Shown one piece after another: positions 16,665 to 27,299 of a stretch of DNA of 50,863 nt. The DNA is taken from the NCBI GenBank assembly GCA_027618565.1, contig JAQCEQ010000021.1, forward strand, positions 1 to 50,863, given 5' to 3'. Under the pieces are notes generated by a model. That model did no database searches. It had not been told where the DNA came from and saw only the letters and a list, made by a program, of their open reading frames with translations. Source of the DNA: Planctomycetota bacterium (GTDB taxonomy: Bacteria; Planctomycetota; Phycisphaerae; Phycisphaerales; SM1A02). Positions within the stretch are counted from its first letter, which is position 1; each line of letters opens with the position of its first letter. The position numbers were made by a program, and so were the translations under genes.

Positions 16665-18287
16665 CTACTGCTTGCGCAGGAGCGGGAAGAGGATGACATC
16701 CCGAATGGTCGGCGAGTTCGTGAGCAGCATCACGATTCGGTCAATCCCCAGCCCCAGCCCGCCCGCGGGCGGCATGCCGACGCGGAGCGAGGTGAGGAAA
16801 TCCTCGTCGAGCGAGCGGAAGGTGTCCGCCTCGTCGTCGGCGCCCGCTCGCTGCTCGGTGAACTTGGCCAGCTGGATGTCGGGGTCGTTGAGCTCCGTGT
16901 AGGCGGGACCCAGCTCCATGCCGGCGACGAAGAGGTCCCATCGCTCGGCGATCTCGGGCTGCGCCCGCGATGGCCGCGTGAGCGGGCTCACGGCGCTGGG
17001 GTAATCCATCACGAAGGTCGGTCGCGCCGGATCGATGAGTTCCTCGGCCTTCTCCTCGAACAGCGCCTCCACCAGGAGCCAGTGGTCCTTCTTGGCGGCG
17101 CCGTCGATGTGGCCGGCCTTTGCGGCGGCGCGCACCTTGGCTTCGTCGCGCATGGGAAAGGCGAAGGCACGCTCGAAGAGTTCTTCAAAGCGCACTCGCA
17201 CGAAGGGCTTGGACCAGTTGATGGAGAGGTCGCCAAACGGGAGCACGGGGCCGTCGCTGCCGGCGGCGGAGGTGGCCGCATCACCGCCCCACCGCTCCGC
17301 AGCGCCCTGCACGGCCAGCTCGTGCAGCAGCGACTCCGTCAGCTCCATCATCGTCCCGTAGTCGCCAAAGGCCTCGTACACCTCCATTGCGGTGAACTCC
17401 GGATTGTGGGAGCGATCCACGCCTTCGTTGCGGAAGTTGCGGTTGATCTCAAAGACCCTCGGCATCCCGCCCACGAGGAGTCGCTTGAGGTAGAGCTCCG
17501 GCGCCACGCGCATGAAGAGCTGCATGTCCAGCGTGTTGTGGTGCGTGACAAATGGCCGAGCCGCCGCGCCGCCCGCGATGGGGTGCATCATCGGTGTCTC
17601 GACCTCCAGGAAATCTCGCGACTCCATGAAGCGCCGAATCGCGCTCACGATCTTGGACCGCGCCTGGAAGGTGCGAATCGTCTGCGGCGTGGCAAACATG
17701 TCCACATACCGGCGGCGGTAGCGAATCTCGGGGTCGGTCAAGCCGTGCCACTTGGATGGCGGCGGCTCCAGGCTCTTGCTCTGCATGGTGAGCCCATCGG
17801 CCCACACACAGATCTCGCCGCGGTTGGTCCGCCCGATGTGACCGGACGCCGACACCACATCGCCGTAGTCCAGCGCCTTGGCAATCTCAAAGGTGGTCGC
17901 ATCGACACCGGCCTTGGAGATCGACACCTGCAAGTCGCCAGTCGCGTCCCGCAACCAGACGAACACCAACTTGCCCAGGTCTCGATGCTGAACCACGCGA
18001 CCCGCCACCGTGGCGCGCGGCCGTGAGTCCGCGGGGGGTGGAGATCCTGCATCCTTGGACGCCTTCACGGCTTCTTCGTGGGCCAGATGCACGCCCTCAC
18101 TGAAGATCGCACGCACCGCGGCCAGAGTGGTGAGTCCATCGATGCGATGGCCGAAGGGCTCCACGCCAAGTTCGCGAAGCCGCGCCAGCTTGCCCCGTCG
18201 AGCCGCCTCCAGTTCGCGAATGCTCTCCGCAGTGGGAGCCTGCGTGTCGTCGGGAGTGGATGGTTGGCTGGCGGCGGGGTCGGTCAC
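16665..18287 (-). CDS. lysS: Lysyl-tRNA synthetase, class II
   Basis: Charges tRNA-Lys. The N-terminal OB-fold anticodon domain includes GHIGRTNRGEICVWADGL. The class II core starts with PEIRYRRRYVDM, then motif 1 around FMESRDFLEVETPMMH. Motif 2 is FEINRNFRNEGVDRSHNPEF, with TAMEVYEAF just after it. Motif 3 (GLGIDRIVMLLTN) is at the end. The 540 residues slightly exceed the bacterial norm because of an acidic N-terminal extension and an insert near residue 330 rich in Gly/Ala. No Shine-Dalgarno stands out before the ATG at 18287. Confidence 0.96.
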   Translation of the reverse strand: MTDPAASQPSTPDDTQAPTAESIRELEAARRGKLARLRELGVEPFGHRIDGLTTLAAVRAIFSEGVHLAHEEAVKASKDAGSPPPADSRPRATVAGRVVQHRDLGKLVFVWLRDATGDLQVSISKAGVDATTFEIAKALDYGDVVSASGHIGRTNRGEICVWADGLTMQSKSLEPPPSKWHGLTDPEIRYRRRYVDMFATPQTIRTFQARSKIVSAIRRFMESRDFLEVETPMMHPIAGGAAARPFVTHHNTLDMQLFMRVAPELYLKRLLVGGMPRVFEINRNFRNEGVDRSHNPEFTAMEVYEAFGDYGTMMELTESLLHELAVQGAAERWGGDAATSAAGSDGPVLPFGDLSINWSKPFVRVRFEELFERAFAFPMRDEAKVRAAAKAGHIDGAAKKDHWLLVEALFEEKAEELIDPARPTFVMDYPSAVSPLTRPSRAQPEIAERWDLFVAGMELGPAYTELNDPDIQLAKFTEQRAGADDEADTFRSLDEDFLTSLRVGMPPAGGLGLGIDRIVMLLTNSPTIRDVILFPLLRKQ

Positions 18288-18323
18288 GGCGTTTGGTCCT
18301 GCGATGCGGTGGCCATCTCGATG

Positions 18324-18355
18324 CCATCGCGATACCCATCGCGATACCCATCGCG
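18324..18355. repeat. 12-bp tandem repeat, 2.7 copies
   Basis: The unit CCATCGCGATAC is repeated twice exactly, with a third partial copy, in the 153-base gap between lysS and the phosphofructokinase gene. It lies upstream of both divergent genes. It could be replication slippage or a binding-site array; nothing shows which. Confidence 0.8.
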
Positions 18356-18440
18356 GTGCGCCGGATCGTACGGGTGAATGACGGATAGGATCGACGCTTC
18401 ACACGACGCGAACCAGCCTTGAGCCACGCCTGAACCCCAC

Positions 18441-19592
18441 ATGAGCCCCGAATCGATCCGACGCATTGGCGTGATGACCTCCGGCGGGGACTGCCCGGGA
18501 CTCAACGCCGTCATCCGAGCCGTGGCCAAGACCGCGATCTACCAGGCCAACATCGAGGTGCTGGGCATCGAAGATGGCTTCCAGGGACTGGTGGAAGATC
18601 GAGTCCGCCCGCTCACCGCCAAGGCGGTCTCGGGCATCTTGACTCGCGGCGGCACGATCCTGGGTTCCAACAATCGAGCCAACCCCCGCCGATACCACGT
18701 GGGGCGTGACGCGCAAGGCAAGCCGGTCTTTGAGGACAAGGTGGGCGCGTGCATGGACACGCTGCGGCGGCACTCGCTGGATGCCCTCATTGTGATCGGC
18801 GGCGACGGCAGCATGAGCGCCGCCGCTCCCTTGGTGGAAGCCGGGGCGAACATCATCGGCATTCCCAAGACCATCGACAACGACCTCGTTGGGACCGAGA
18901 TCACCTTTGGGTTCCTGACCGCCGTTGCCACGGCGACCGATGCGCTGGACCGCCTGCACTCCACCGCCGACAGCCATCACCGGGTGGTCGTCTGCGAGGT
19001 GATGGGCCGCAACGCCGGGTGGATCGCGCTGACCTCGGGCGTGGCCAGCGGTTCCGACGTGATCCTCATCCCCGAGATTCCCTTCGAAGTGGGCCACGTC
19101 GCGCAGTACATCAAGCAGCGCGTCAGCAAGGGTCCTGGCTTTGCCGTGGTCGTCGTGAGTGAAGGCGCCAAGATCAAGGGCGGCCACCAGATGGTCTCGC
19201 GGGTCGACGACCGGAGCGCCGACCCGATCAAGTTGGGCGGCATCGGCGACCACATCGCCCGCGAGATCGAGATGCACACCGGCGTCGAGACCCGAACCAC
19301 GGTGCTGGGCCATGTCCAGCGCGGCGGCACGCCGATCGCCGCCGACCGAATCCTCGCCACGCACTTTGGCTACCACGCGATCGCCACCCTGCTCTCGGGG
19401 AAGACCGGGCGCATGGTGGTGCGCGACAACAACACTTTTTCCGATGTTGATCTGCTCTTCGCCGCAGGCAAGCAGCGGCTGGTCCCGACCAATCACCCGC
19501 TGATCGCGGCGGCGCGCGCCCTGGGCACCAACTTTGGCGACGACGTGGCCTGGCACCACCCGCCGGATCACACACCGGTGGTGGTGGTGTGA
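18441..19592 (+). CDS. pfkA: 6-phosphofructokinase, phosphodonor uncertain (ATP or PPi)
   Basis: Phosphorylates fructose 6-phosphate in glycolysis. RRIGVMTSGGDCPGLNAVIR is the N-terminal nucleotide loop. GGDGS (residues 120-124) and PKTIDNDLVGTE (142-153) form the active site, with TIDND carrying the catalytic Asp. EVMGRNAGWIAL and VLGHVQRGGTPIAADRILAT follow. The Gly in GGDGS is the ATP-type residue (E. coli Gly104). The Lys in PKTIDND is the PPi-type residue (E. coli Gly124). This mixed pair marks the group III enzymes, which include both ATP- and PPi-users. The length of 383 exceeds the 320 of E. coli PfkA because of a C-terminal extension. Confidence 0.93.
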   Translation: MSPESIRRIGVMTSGGDCPGLNAVIRAVAKTAIYQANIEVLGIEDGFQGLVEDRVRPLTAKAVSGILTRGGTILGSNNRANPRRYHVGRDAQGKPVFEDKVGACMDTLRRHSLDALIVIGGDGSMSAAAPLVEAGANIIGIPKTIDNDLVGTEITFGFLTAVATATDALDRLHSTADSHHRVVVCEVMGRNAGWIALTSGVASGSDVILIPEIPFEVGHVAQYIKQRVSKGPGFAVVVVSEGAKIKGGHQMVSRVDDRSADPIKLGGIGDHIAREIEMHTGVETRTTVLGHVQRGGTPIAADRILATHFGYHAIATLLSGKTGRMVVRDNNTFSDVDLLFAAGKQRLVPTNHPLIAAARALGTNFGDDVAWHHPPDHTPVVVV

Positions 19593-19629
19593 CGGGGCAC
19601 GCGGGGCGAACGGACCTGGTCGAGACGAC

Positions 19630-20208
19630 ATGAAAACCGTCGCCCTCATCCCCGTTGATCCCGCGGCCTCCGGTGCCGACATCACGACTGCGCGCGCGCT
19701 CCTGGACGGCCACGACATGGCCACGCTGGTGGTGGATGGCTCGACGGCGAACGTGAGGTTCGACGCCGATTGGCTGGTAACCGATGATGCCGCCTGGGTG
19801 GCGGCGGCGGCCGATGCCACGCGAACGATCGTCGTCCATCAAGGCTCATTGCACTCGGACCTTGACCCCGACTTTGTCGCCGGCACCTTTGCCGACGCGG
19901 CGAGGCGCATCCTCCGCGCGGAGGCACTGGATGGCTCGCCGCGGTGGATGCCCGTCGGCGAGGCACACCTCGCGGCGCTCCACAAGGCGCTGGACGACCC
20001 CCGGCACCGAGCATTGATCGAGGCCAGCGCCACGGCGCTCGCCGAACGGACCGGCGTCTCACTGGTGGGGCTCTCCGTCGATGAGGGTGGCGTGACCGCG
20101 CGTGTCATCGGCAGCAACTTTGTCGCGATTGGGTTGCTGACCGAGTTGCGCCGCACGACGGCCGAGTGGGCTCGAAAGCATGGCGTGGGGCCATGGTGGC
20201 GCGAGTAA
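19630..20208 (+). CDS. Conserved-looking protein of unknown function
   Basis: A 192-residue soluble protein that I do not recognise. It starts MKTVALIPVDPAASGADITT; an in-frame stretch upstream carries no extra homology and lies in the pfkA 3' region. The mix of acidic helices and Gly/Val strands looks like an alpha/beta fold. It lies 38 bases after pfkA and 12 before plsY, so it probably sits in the same transcript. Catalytic motifs were not found, and I give no function. Confidence 0.75.
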   Translation: MKTVALIPVDPAASGADITTARALLDGHDMATLVVDGSTANVRFDADWLVTDDAAWVAAAADATRTIVVHQGSLHSDLDPDFVAGTFADAARRILRAEALDGSPRWMPVGEAHLAALHKALDDPRHRALIEASATALAERTGVSLVGLSVDEGGVTARVIGSNFVAIGLLTELRRTTAEWARKHGVGPWWRE

Positions 20209-20220
20209 CATCATCGTTCA

Positions 20221-20913
20221 ATGGCACCTGATGCCACCGCAGGCCTGCTCGCGATGCTCCACGTTGATGCGCCGGGGAACACGCTGCCATGGACGGTCGG
20301 CTGGATTGTCTCATTCGTCTGTGGCTCGATCCCTTTCGGGCTGCTCATTGCCCGCGCCAAGGGCATCGACATTCGGACCAGAGGCTCCGGCAACATCGGC
20401 GCCACCAATGTGGGTCGAGTCTTGGGCAAGCCGCTGGGATATCTCTGCTTCCTGCTTGATGCGCTGAAGGGAGCGCTGCCGGTGCTGTGGGTGGGTTCCA
20501 CCCACGGCGTGCTGGGCACCGCCCCGGCTGACATCACGCCGGAGGTGCAGCTCGCGTGGTTCGCGATGCCCGTCTGCGCCGTGCTTGGCCACATGTTCAC
20601 GCCGTTCGCGGGGTTCAAGGGCGGCAAGGGAGTCGCCACCGCATTCGGCGGATTGCTGACGATGTGGTCTATTGCCACGATTCCCGTCCTCGCGGCTGGC
20701 GTGGTCTTCGCCGTGGTCACCAAAGTGACGAGATATGCCTCGCTCGGGTCGATCGTCGCCAGCGTGGCGCTCCCGATCGCCGTGTTTGCGTGGGGTGGAG
20801 AGCCGGCGTGGCCAACCTCGGCGCTCTCGGCGCTGCTGGGCGCGGCCGTCATCTGGAAACACCGGAGCAACATCGCTCGCCTGCGCGCGGGCACTGAGAA
20901 CAGGATTAGCTGA
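20221..20913 (+). CDS. plsY: Acyl-phosphate glycerol-3-phosphate acyltransferase
   Basis: Membrane enzyme that transfers an acyl group from acyl-phosphate to glycerol 3-phosphate, the first step of phospholipid synthesis. Signature loops are intact: SIPFGLLIARAKGIDIRTRG with SGNIGATNVGRVLGK, DALKGALPV, GHMFTPFAGFKGGKGVATAF and the end HRSNIARLRAGTENRI. Several hydrophobic helices connect them. At 230 residues it is a little longer than the typical 200, from an N-terminal extension and a loop around GVLGTAPADIT. Its stop overlaps the purB start (TGATG). Confidence 0.94.
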   Translation: MAPDATAGLLAMLHVDAPGNTLPWTVGWIVSFVCGSIPFGLLIARAKGIDIRTRGSGNIGATNVGRVLGKPLGYLCFLLDALKGALPVLWVGSTHGVLGTAPADITPEVQLAWFAMPVCAVLGHMFTPFAGFKGGKGVATAFGGLLTMWSIATIPVLAAGVVFAVVTKVTRYASLGSIVASVALPIAVFAWGGEPAWPTSALSALLGAAVIWKHRSNIARLRAGTENRIS

Positions 20914-22406
20914 TGAGCAAGACCACTTCCACGGCGCCCGCCGTCAACGCCGTCATCGACCCATCCCGCACCGGTTACAAGAGCCCGCTGGAGTCGCGCA
21001 ATGCCAGCCGCGAGATGCGCGAGATTTGGAGCGACCAGCGCAAGTTCTCCACCTGGCGGCGGATATGGCACGCGCTGGCGAAGTCAGAGCACGAGTTGGG
21101 GTTTCCCGTGACCAAGGCACAGGTCGATGCCATCGGGGCGCACCTGAGCGACATTGATTTCGCCGCCGCGGACAGGTACGAAGCGACGCTTCGCCACGAT
21201 GTGATGGCGCATGTCCACACGCTTGGGGACGCCGCCCCCGAGGCCCGAGCGATCATTCACCTTGGCGCCACAAGTCAAGACGTCGTCTGCAACACCGATG
21301 TCCTCTTGCAGCACGACGCACTCTCGCTCATCGCACTCAAGTTGGCGCGCGTGGTGGATCGACTCGCGACGCTGGCCGCCGCGCATCGAGACCTCCCCTG
21401 CCTTGGGTTCACGCACTACCAGCCTGCCCAACCTGTGACCTTCGGCAAGCGCGCGATGCTCTGGGCGCAAGACTTTGCCGTCGCGCACTTCGAGGTGATG
21501 TCGGCGCAGGAGTCGCTGCGCCTGCGCGGGTTGCGCGGGGCGACGGGAACGCAAGCCTCGTACCTCGCCCTCCTCGGCGGTGACGGTGCCAAGGTGGACG
21601 CCCTCGAGGAGTCGTTCGCGAAGCACCTTGGGTGGAGCGGAAGTCGATGGCCCGGTTGCGCGCAGACCTACCCGCGCATCGCGGACGCCAAGTTGCTCAG
21701 CGCAATGGCGATTGCAGCATGCGCGGTGCACAAGACCTGCAACGACATTCGGCTCCTGTGCAACCTGCGCGAGGTGGACGAGCCATTCGAGAAGCACCAG
21801 GTCGGCTCCAGCGCGATGCCCTACAAGCGCAATCCGATGCGGTGCGAGCGAGCGACTGGGCTGGCGCGGTTTGTGCAGTCACTGGCGCACAACGCCTTTG
21901 ACACCGCCAGCACGCAGTGGCTGGAGCGGACGCTTGATGATTCGTCGAATCGACGGCTGTCCATTCCGGAATCCTTCCTCGCCCTCGACGGCGCGCTTGA
22001 CATCATGGTGAATGTCGCGGGCGGCCTGGTGGTGTACCCAAAGGTCTGCGCCGCCCGACTGGCGAACGAGATGCCCTTCCTGGCCACCGAGAACCTGATG
22101 ATGGCGGCGGTGCGCGCCGGGGCCGATCGCCAGGATGCCCATGAGGCCATACGGACGCATGCGATCGAGGCCGCGCGGCGAATGAAGGAAGAGGGAGCGC
22201 CCAATGACCTCTTGCAGCGGCTGGCGGGCGACCCGCTCATTCAGCGCGCCAAGATCGACATGAAGGCACTGGAGGCCACCCTCAACCCCGCGGACTTTGT
22301 CGGCCGCTCCGGGGAGCAGGTCGATTCCATGATCGCCGCGATCGTGGAACCGCTGCGAAAGCACCACGGCGAGGCACTTCGATCAGAAACCCAATTGCGC
22401 GTCTAG
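20913..22406 (+). CDS. purB: Adenylosuccinate lyase
   Basis: Catalyses fumarate release from SAICAR and from adenylosuccinate in purine synthesis. The 497-residue length is typical of the longer, eukaryote-like subgroup. LGATSQDVVCNTDVLLQHDA is the substrate loop, FTHYQPAQPVTFGKRAMLWA is the middle helix region, and GSSAMPYKRNPMRCE is the flexible signature loop with the catalytic Ser. The start shares one base with the plsY stop, so coupling is likely. A hairpin lies about 45 bases after the stop. Confidence 0.95.
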   Translation: MSKTTSTAPAVNAVIDPSRTGYKSPLESRNASREMREIWSDQRKFSTWRRIWHALAKSEHELGFPVTKAQVDAIGAHLSDIDFAAADRYEATLRHDVMAHVHTLGDAAPEARAIIHLGATSQDVVCNTDVLLQHDALSLIALKLARVVDRLATLAAAHRDLPCLGFTHYQPAQPVTFGKRAMLWAQDFAVAHFEVMSAQESLRLRGLRGATGTQASYLALLGGDGAKVDALEESFAKHLGWSGSRWPGCAQTYPRIADAKLLSAMAIAACAVHKTCNDIRLLCNLREVDEPFEKHQVGSSAMPYKRNPMRCERATGLARFVQSLAHNAFDTASTQWLERTLDDSSNRRLSIPESFLALDGALDIMVNVAGGLVVYPKVCAARLANEMPFLATENLMMAAVRAGADRQDAHEAIRTHAIEAARRMKEEGAPNDLLQRLAGDPLIQRAKIDMKALEATLNPADFVGRSGEQVDSMIAAIVEPLRKHHGEALRSETQLRV

Positions 22407-22449
22407 AACGGCTCGGCGCATCCACAATCGCACCCGTACAGAGAACTGG

Positions 22450-22485
22450 GGCTGGGAGGCCTGCGTCCAGGCCGATCCCAGCCCT
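22450..22485. terminator. Strong hairpin between converging purB and Hc1-like gene
   Basis: The left arm GGGCTGGGAGGCCT (22450-22463) pairs with AGGCC (22470-22474) and TCCCAGCCC (22477-22485), with a GA bulge and a GCGTCC loop. That makes about 14 GC-rich pairs. It is placed exactly between two convergent genes. No T-run follows on either strand, so it may be a rho-independent terminator without a U-tract or a 3'-end stabiliser. Confidence 0.6.
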
Positions 22486-22517
22486 TGGGTGCGTGGTTTC
22501 TGGCGAAAGAACTGGGG

Positions 22518-22706
22518 TCAGTTGCCTTCGCTGCTGCCCCGCGCCTGCAAAATCGCATCGCGGACGACTTTCGCCTGCTCTCGGATTTCCTGCATGGCCT
22601 TGCGTGCACGAGTGCCCGCCGCCTTGTTCCCGTCCGCCGCCTTCTCCATGTCGTCCTTGGCTGTCGTTGCCAGCGCTAGGAGCTTCTCATAGGCCTCCAT
22701 GATCAT
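22518..22706 (-). CDS. Small Hc1/histone H1-like protein
   Basis: A 62-residue protein. The segment DMEKAADGNKAAGTRARKAM with QEIREQAKVVRDAI after it closely follows the N-terminal domain of chlamydial Hc1 and its relatives (AEKGNKAAAQRVRTE...AKVYRKES), a nucleoid-condensing family. Unlike Hc1, it lacks the long Lys/Ala-rich tail and ends RGSSEGN, so it may dimerise or bind a partner more than compact DNA. The start is the ATG at 22706, with an excellent AAGGAGG box six bases upstream; an ATG two codons later is possible. Such a strong ribosome-binding site is rare in this window and suggests high expression. Confidence 0.8.
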   Translation of the reverse strand: MIMEAYEKLLALATTAKDDMEKAADGNKAAGTRARKAMQEIREQAKVVRDAILQARGSSEGN

Positions 22707-22875
22707 GGATGACCTCCTTTCTGGTTCTCCGAAGGGTAACTCCCCTCGGTAGGCTTCGCCAAGTGCGCTACCAAAGCGGATTCGCATTTTTTGCGATTTT
22801 CTCGGTTCTTGGTGATTGCGGGCGCTGGAGCCTTGGCAAAGACGCGTTAATTCACACCATTGAGGTCCTATAACC

Positions 22876-23349
22876 ATGGCATCGGAACCGCTCTTTGATC
22901 TTGGCTCGATCGACCTTTCCAAGTCGATCATGCGCGGCGCCGAGATCGATCCCTACCTCCCGCAGTGCGGTGACATGCGGATGCTGGACCGGGTGATCCA
23001 CTGTGAGGAACCACTGGATCTTCTGGTCGGCGCGAAACTTGCCCGTGCGGACGAGTTCTGGGTGCCGGGCCACATTCCAGGGCGCCCCCTCTTCCCCGGG
23101 GTCCTCATGATCGAGACCGCCGCGCAGGCCTCGTCCTTCTACATGAAGCGATACGTCGGGATCGAAGGCTTTCTTGGCTTCATCCGATGCACGGATGTCT
23201 CCTTCCGTGGCCAAGTCGTCCCCGGCGAGGAGTTCATCGTGATCAGCAAGCTGACCGCGCGAAACGCCCGCCGTTTCGTGAGCCTCAACCAGGGCTTTGT
23301 CAAGGGCAAGATGGTTTTCGAGGCCCAGATCACAGGGATGACGCTGTAG
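22876..23349 (+). CDS. FabZ/FabA-like hot-dog dehydratase
   Basis: Predicted beta-hydroxyacyl-ACP dehydratase. The hot-dog core has LPQCGDMRMLDRVIHCEEPL, then GHIPGRPLFPGVLMIETAAQ. That block contains the catalytic His of GHxPGRP and the Glu of IET. VSFRGQVVPGEEFIVISKL follows. Length 157 fits FabZ. The start has a GAGGT box nine bases upstream. It stands alone, away from other fab genes, so it might serve fatty acid synthesis or a specialised acyl pathway. The assignment to FabZ rather than another dehydratase of the fold is moderate. Confidence 0.85.
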   Translation: MASEPLFDLGSIDLSKSIMRGAEIDPYLPQCGDMRMLDRVIHCEEPLDLLVGAKLARADEFWVPGHIPGRPLFPGVLMIETAAQASSFYMKRYVGIEGFLGFIRCTDVSFRGQVVPGEEFIVISKLTARNARRFVSLNQGFVKGKMVFEAQITGMTL

Positions 23350-23355
23350 GCATCG

Positions 23356-23371
23356 CTCCCGGGCCCGGGAG
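23356..23371. terminator. Perfect 16-bp palindrome between converging genes
   Basis: CTCCCGGGCCCGGGAG lies between the FabZ-like stop and the end of the collagen-like gene. It can form a short, very GC-rich hairpin on either transcript. There is no T-run, so termination is only a guess from position. Confidence 0.4.
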
Positions 23372-23377
23372 GCAGAA

Positions 23378-24178
23378 CTACTTCCGCTTCGAAAACGCGA
23401 TGGCCAGCGAGACCACGCTTACCGCCATCGACATTCCCGCGAGCCACGCCCATGCGGTGGATGCCGCCTCGCCCTGCGAACCGACTGGGCCGACTGGACC
23501 GGTCGCGCCCTCGGGACCAACCGCACCTTCGGTTCCAACCAGACCCGGGGCGCCATGAGGACCATTCGCACCAATCGGCCCCTGCGGACCGACGGGTCCC
23601 ACTGGGCCTTCGGAACCGATGGGGCCGCGTGCGCCGACCGGGCCCATTGGTCCCACCACAGGCACGCGGCGCGGAGAGAGTTCCAGGTACTTGACTCGAA
23701 CCTCGCTCAGAGGGCTGGCGCATGCGTCGGCGGTGACATCGGGTCCGCCGGTGAATGCAACGGGAAGCGTGAATGACCGTGCCTTGGACACCAACGCGTT
23801 CCACATCGATGGGTCCAGGTCGAACGACTGCTCATAGGGTGGCGATGAGCAATCGCGCCCATTGAGTTCCATGAACTTGGTCGGGCATGCCCAGTCGCCG
23901 ATCTCAAGCCTGGCGAACTCACCCGTGGCGCCGAAGTCGCCGCTGAGGAAGACCGTCACGCGCACGGGAGTCGCGGACTGCGAAACGCCTTCCAGCGTGC
24001 CACGCGCCGGAGAGCGCGCACCGAACCCCCCAAGGTTTCCGGTGGCGATCTCGATCTCCTGCGCTTCGTCGGCGAGTGCCGCGTCCGACTGCGCGGAAGA
24101 CTCCCGCGAGTGTGCCGCCACGACCGAGGCCGCAGCAACGAGCAGCAAGGTGGCTGAGCGAGACAACGGACGATTCAT
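23378..24178 (-). CDS. Membrane-anchored collagen-like protein
   Basis: A 266-residue surface-type protein. A signal peptide ([17 protein letters not shown]) leads into a globular domain of about 130 residues with Cys residues ([16 protein letters not shown]) that may disulfide-bond. About 21 consecutive Gly-X-Y triplets follow ([20 protein letters not shown] and on), Pro-rich like animal collagen. A C-terminal helix ([18 protein letters not shown]) with a SKRK tail would anchor it in a membrane. It starts at 24178 with a GAGGAT box. Function is unknown; it may form a trimeric stalk. Confidence 0.85.
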   Translation of the reverse strand: MNRPLSRSATLLLVAAASVVAAHSRESSAQSDAALADEAQEIEIATGNLGGFGARSPARGTLEGVSQSATPVRVTVFLSGDFGATGEFARLEIGDWACPTKFMELNGRDCSSPPYEQSFDLDPSMWNALVSKARSFTLPVAFTGGPDVTADACASPLSEVRVKYLELSPRRVPVVGPMGPVGARGPIGSEGPVGPVGPQGPIGANGPHGAPGLVGTEGAVGPEGATGPVGPVGSQGEAASTAWAWLAGMSMAVSVVSLAIAFSKRK

Positions 24179-24268
24179 CGTGAAATCCTCATGCGCGGGC
24201 GTGGTCCAACACAACCGAGGCAGGCTACCTCCCGTCGTCTCGCGCGGAGTGTGGGAAGATGGGTGCAG

Positions 24269-26946
<2,678 letters not shown>

Positions 26947-27299
26947 GTTCGAATGGCCGCGGGCCGATCCCGGCTGGTGGCGAGCTAGTTCCCCAACGCA
27001 TTCATCAATCGGCCGATCTCGTCATCGAGGTCGGCCTTTTCTATGCCCTCGTCCGCCAGCACCAGCGTGATGTAGGTGCGCAGGCGGCGCCTGGATTGGC
27101 ACCTCCGACAGGATGCCCGGATCCATCGTCGGGACGCGGCTGTCGCGTCGCCGCCCTGCACCGCGTCCAGAAGGTATCCGCTCTCAGTTGCGGGGAACAG
27201 GTCCGCGCGTGGCACGGATTGCTTGCTTGGTCGTGGTCGCTCGCCGGGCACGGCAGTTGTTGGCTCGAACCAATCCTATCGGTGGCATAGGCTCTCCGG
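26947..27299. other. 353-base stretch with no supported gene
   Basis: It holds the atpD terminator (27011-27040) and the promoter region of the peptidase gene. A minus-strand frame (about 26985-27251) ends in an acidic run (ADEGIEKADLDDEIGRLMNA) with high GC at third positions. The rest of that frame is Cys/Arg-rich, and it crosses the terminator hairpin, so I do not call it a gene. It could be a decayed remnant. Confidence 0.4.
27011..27040 (+). terminator. Intrinsic terminator after atpD
   Basis: GGCCGATCTCG (27011-27021) pairs with CGAGGTCGGCC (27026-27036) around a TCAT loop, giving 11 pairs with one U-G wobble. TTTT follows directly. It lies 65 bases after the atpD stop and is one of the two clearest intrinsic terminators in the window. 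Confidence 0.8.

Noticed and set aside
18399-19820. Very long minus-strand open frame (473 codons) opposite pfkA
   Set aside because: It lies wholly opposite an intact phosphofructokinase gene, has no recognisable domain and is explained by the high GC content, which makes stop codons rare. Similar long shadow frames occur opposite atpD, ahcY, the peptidase gene and others.
22783-22795. Terminator-like CGCATTTTTTGCG between two divergent genes
   Set aside because: The stem is only four bases and lies upstream of both genes. More likely AT-rich promoter DNA.
26985-27251. Minus-strand frame ending in an acidic, coding-like segment after atpD
   Set aside because: Most of the frame is Cys/Arg-rich and it crosses the atpD terminator hairpin. 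No start with a ribosome-binding site was seen. It could be a decayed remnant but is not supported as a gene.
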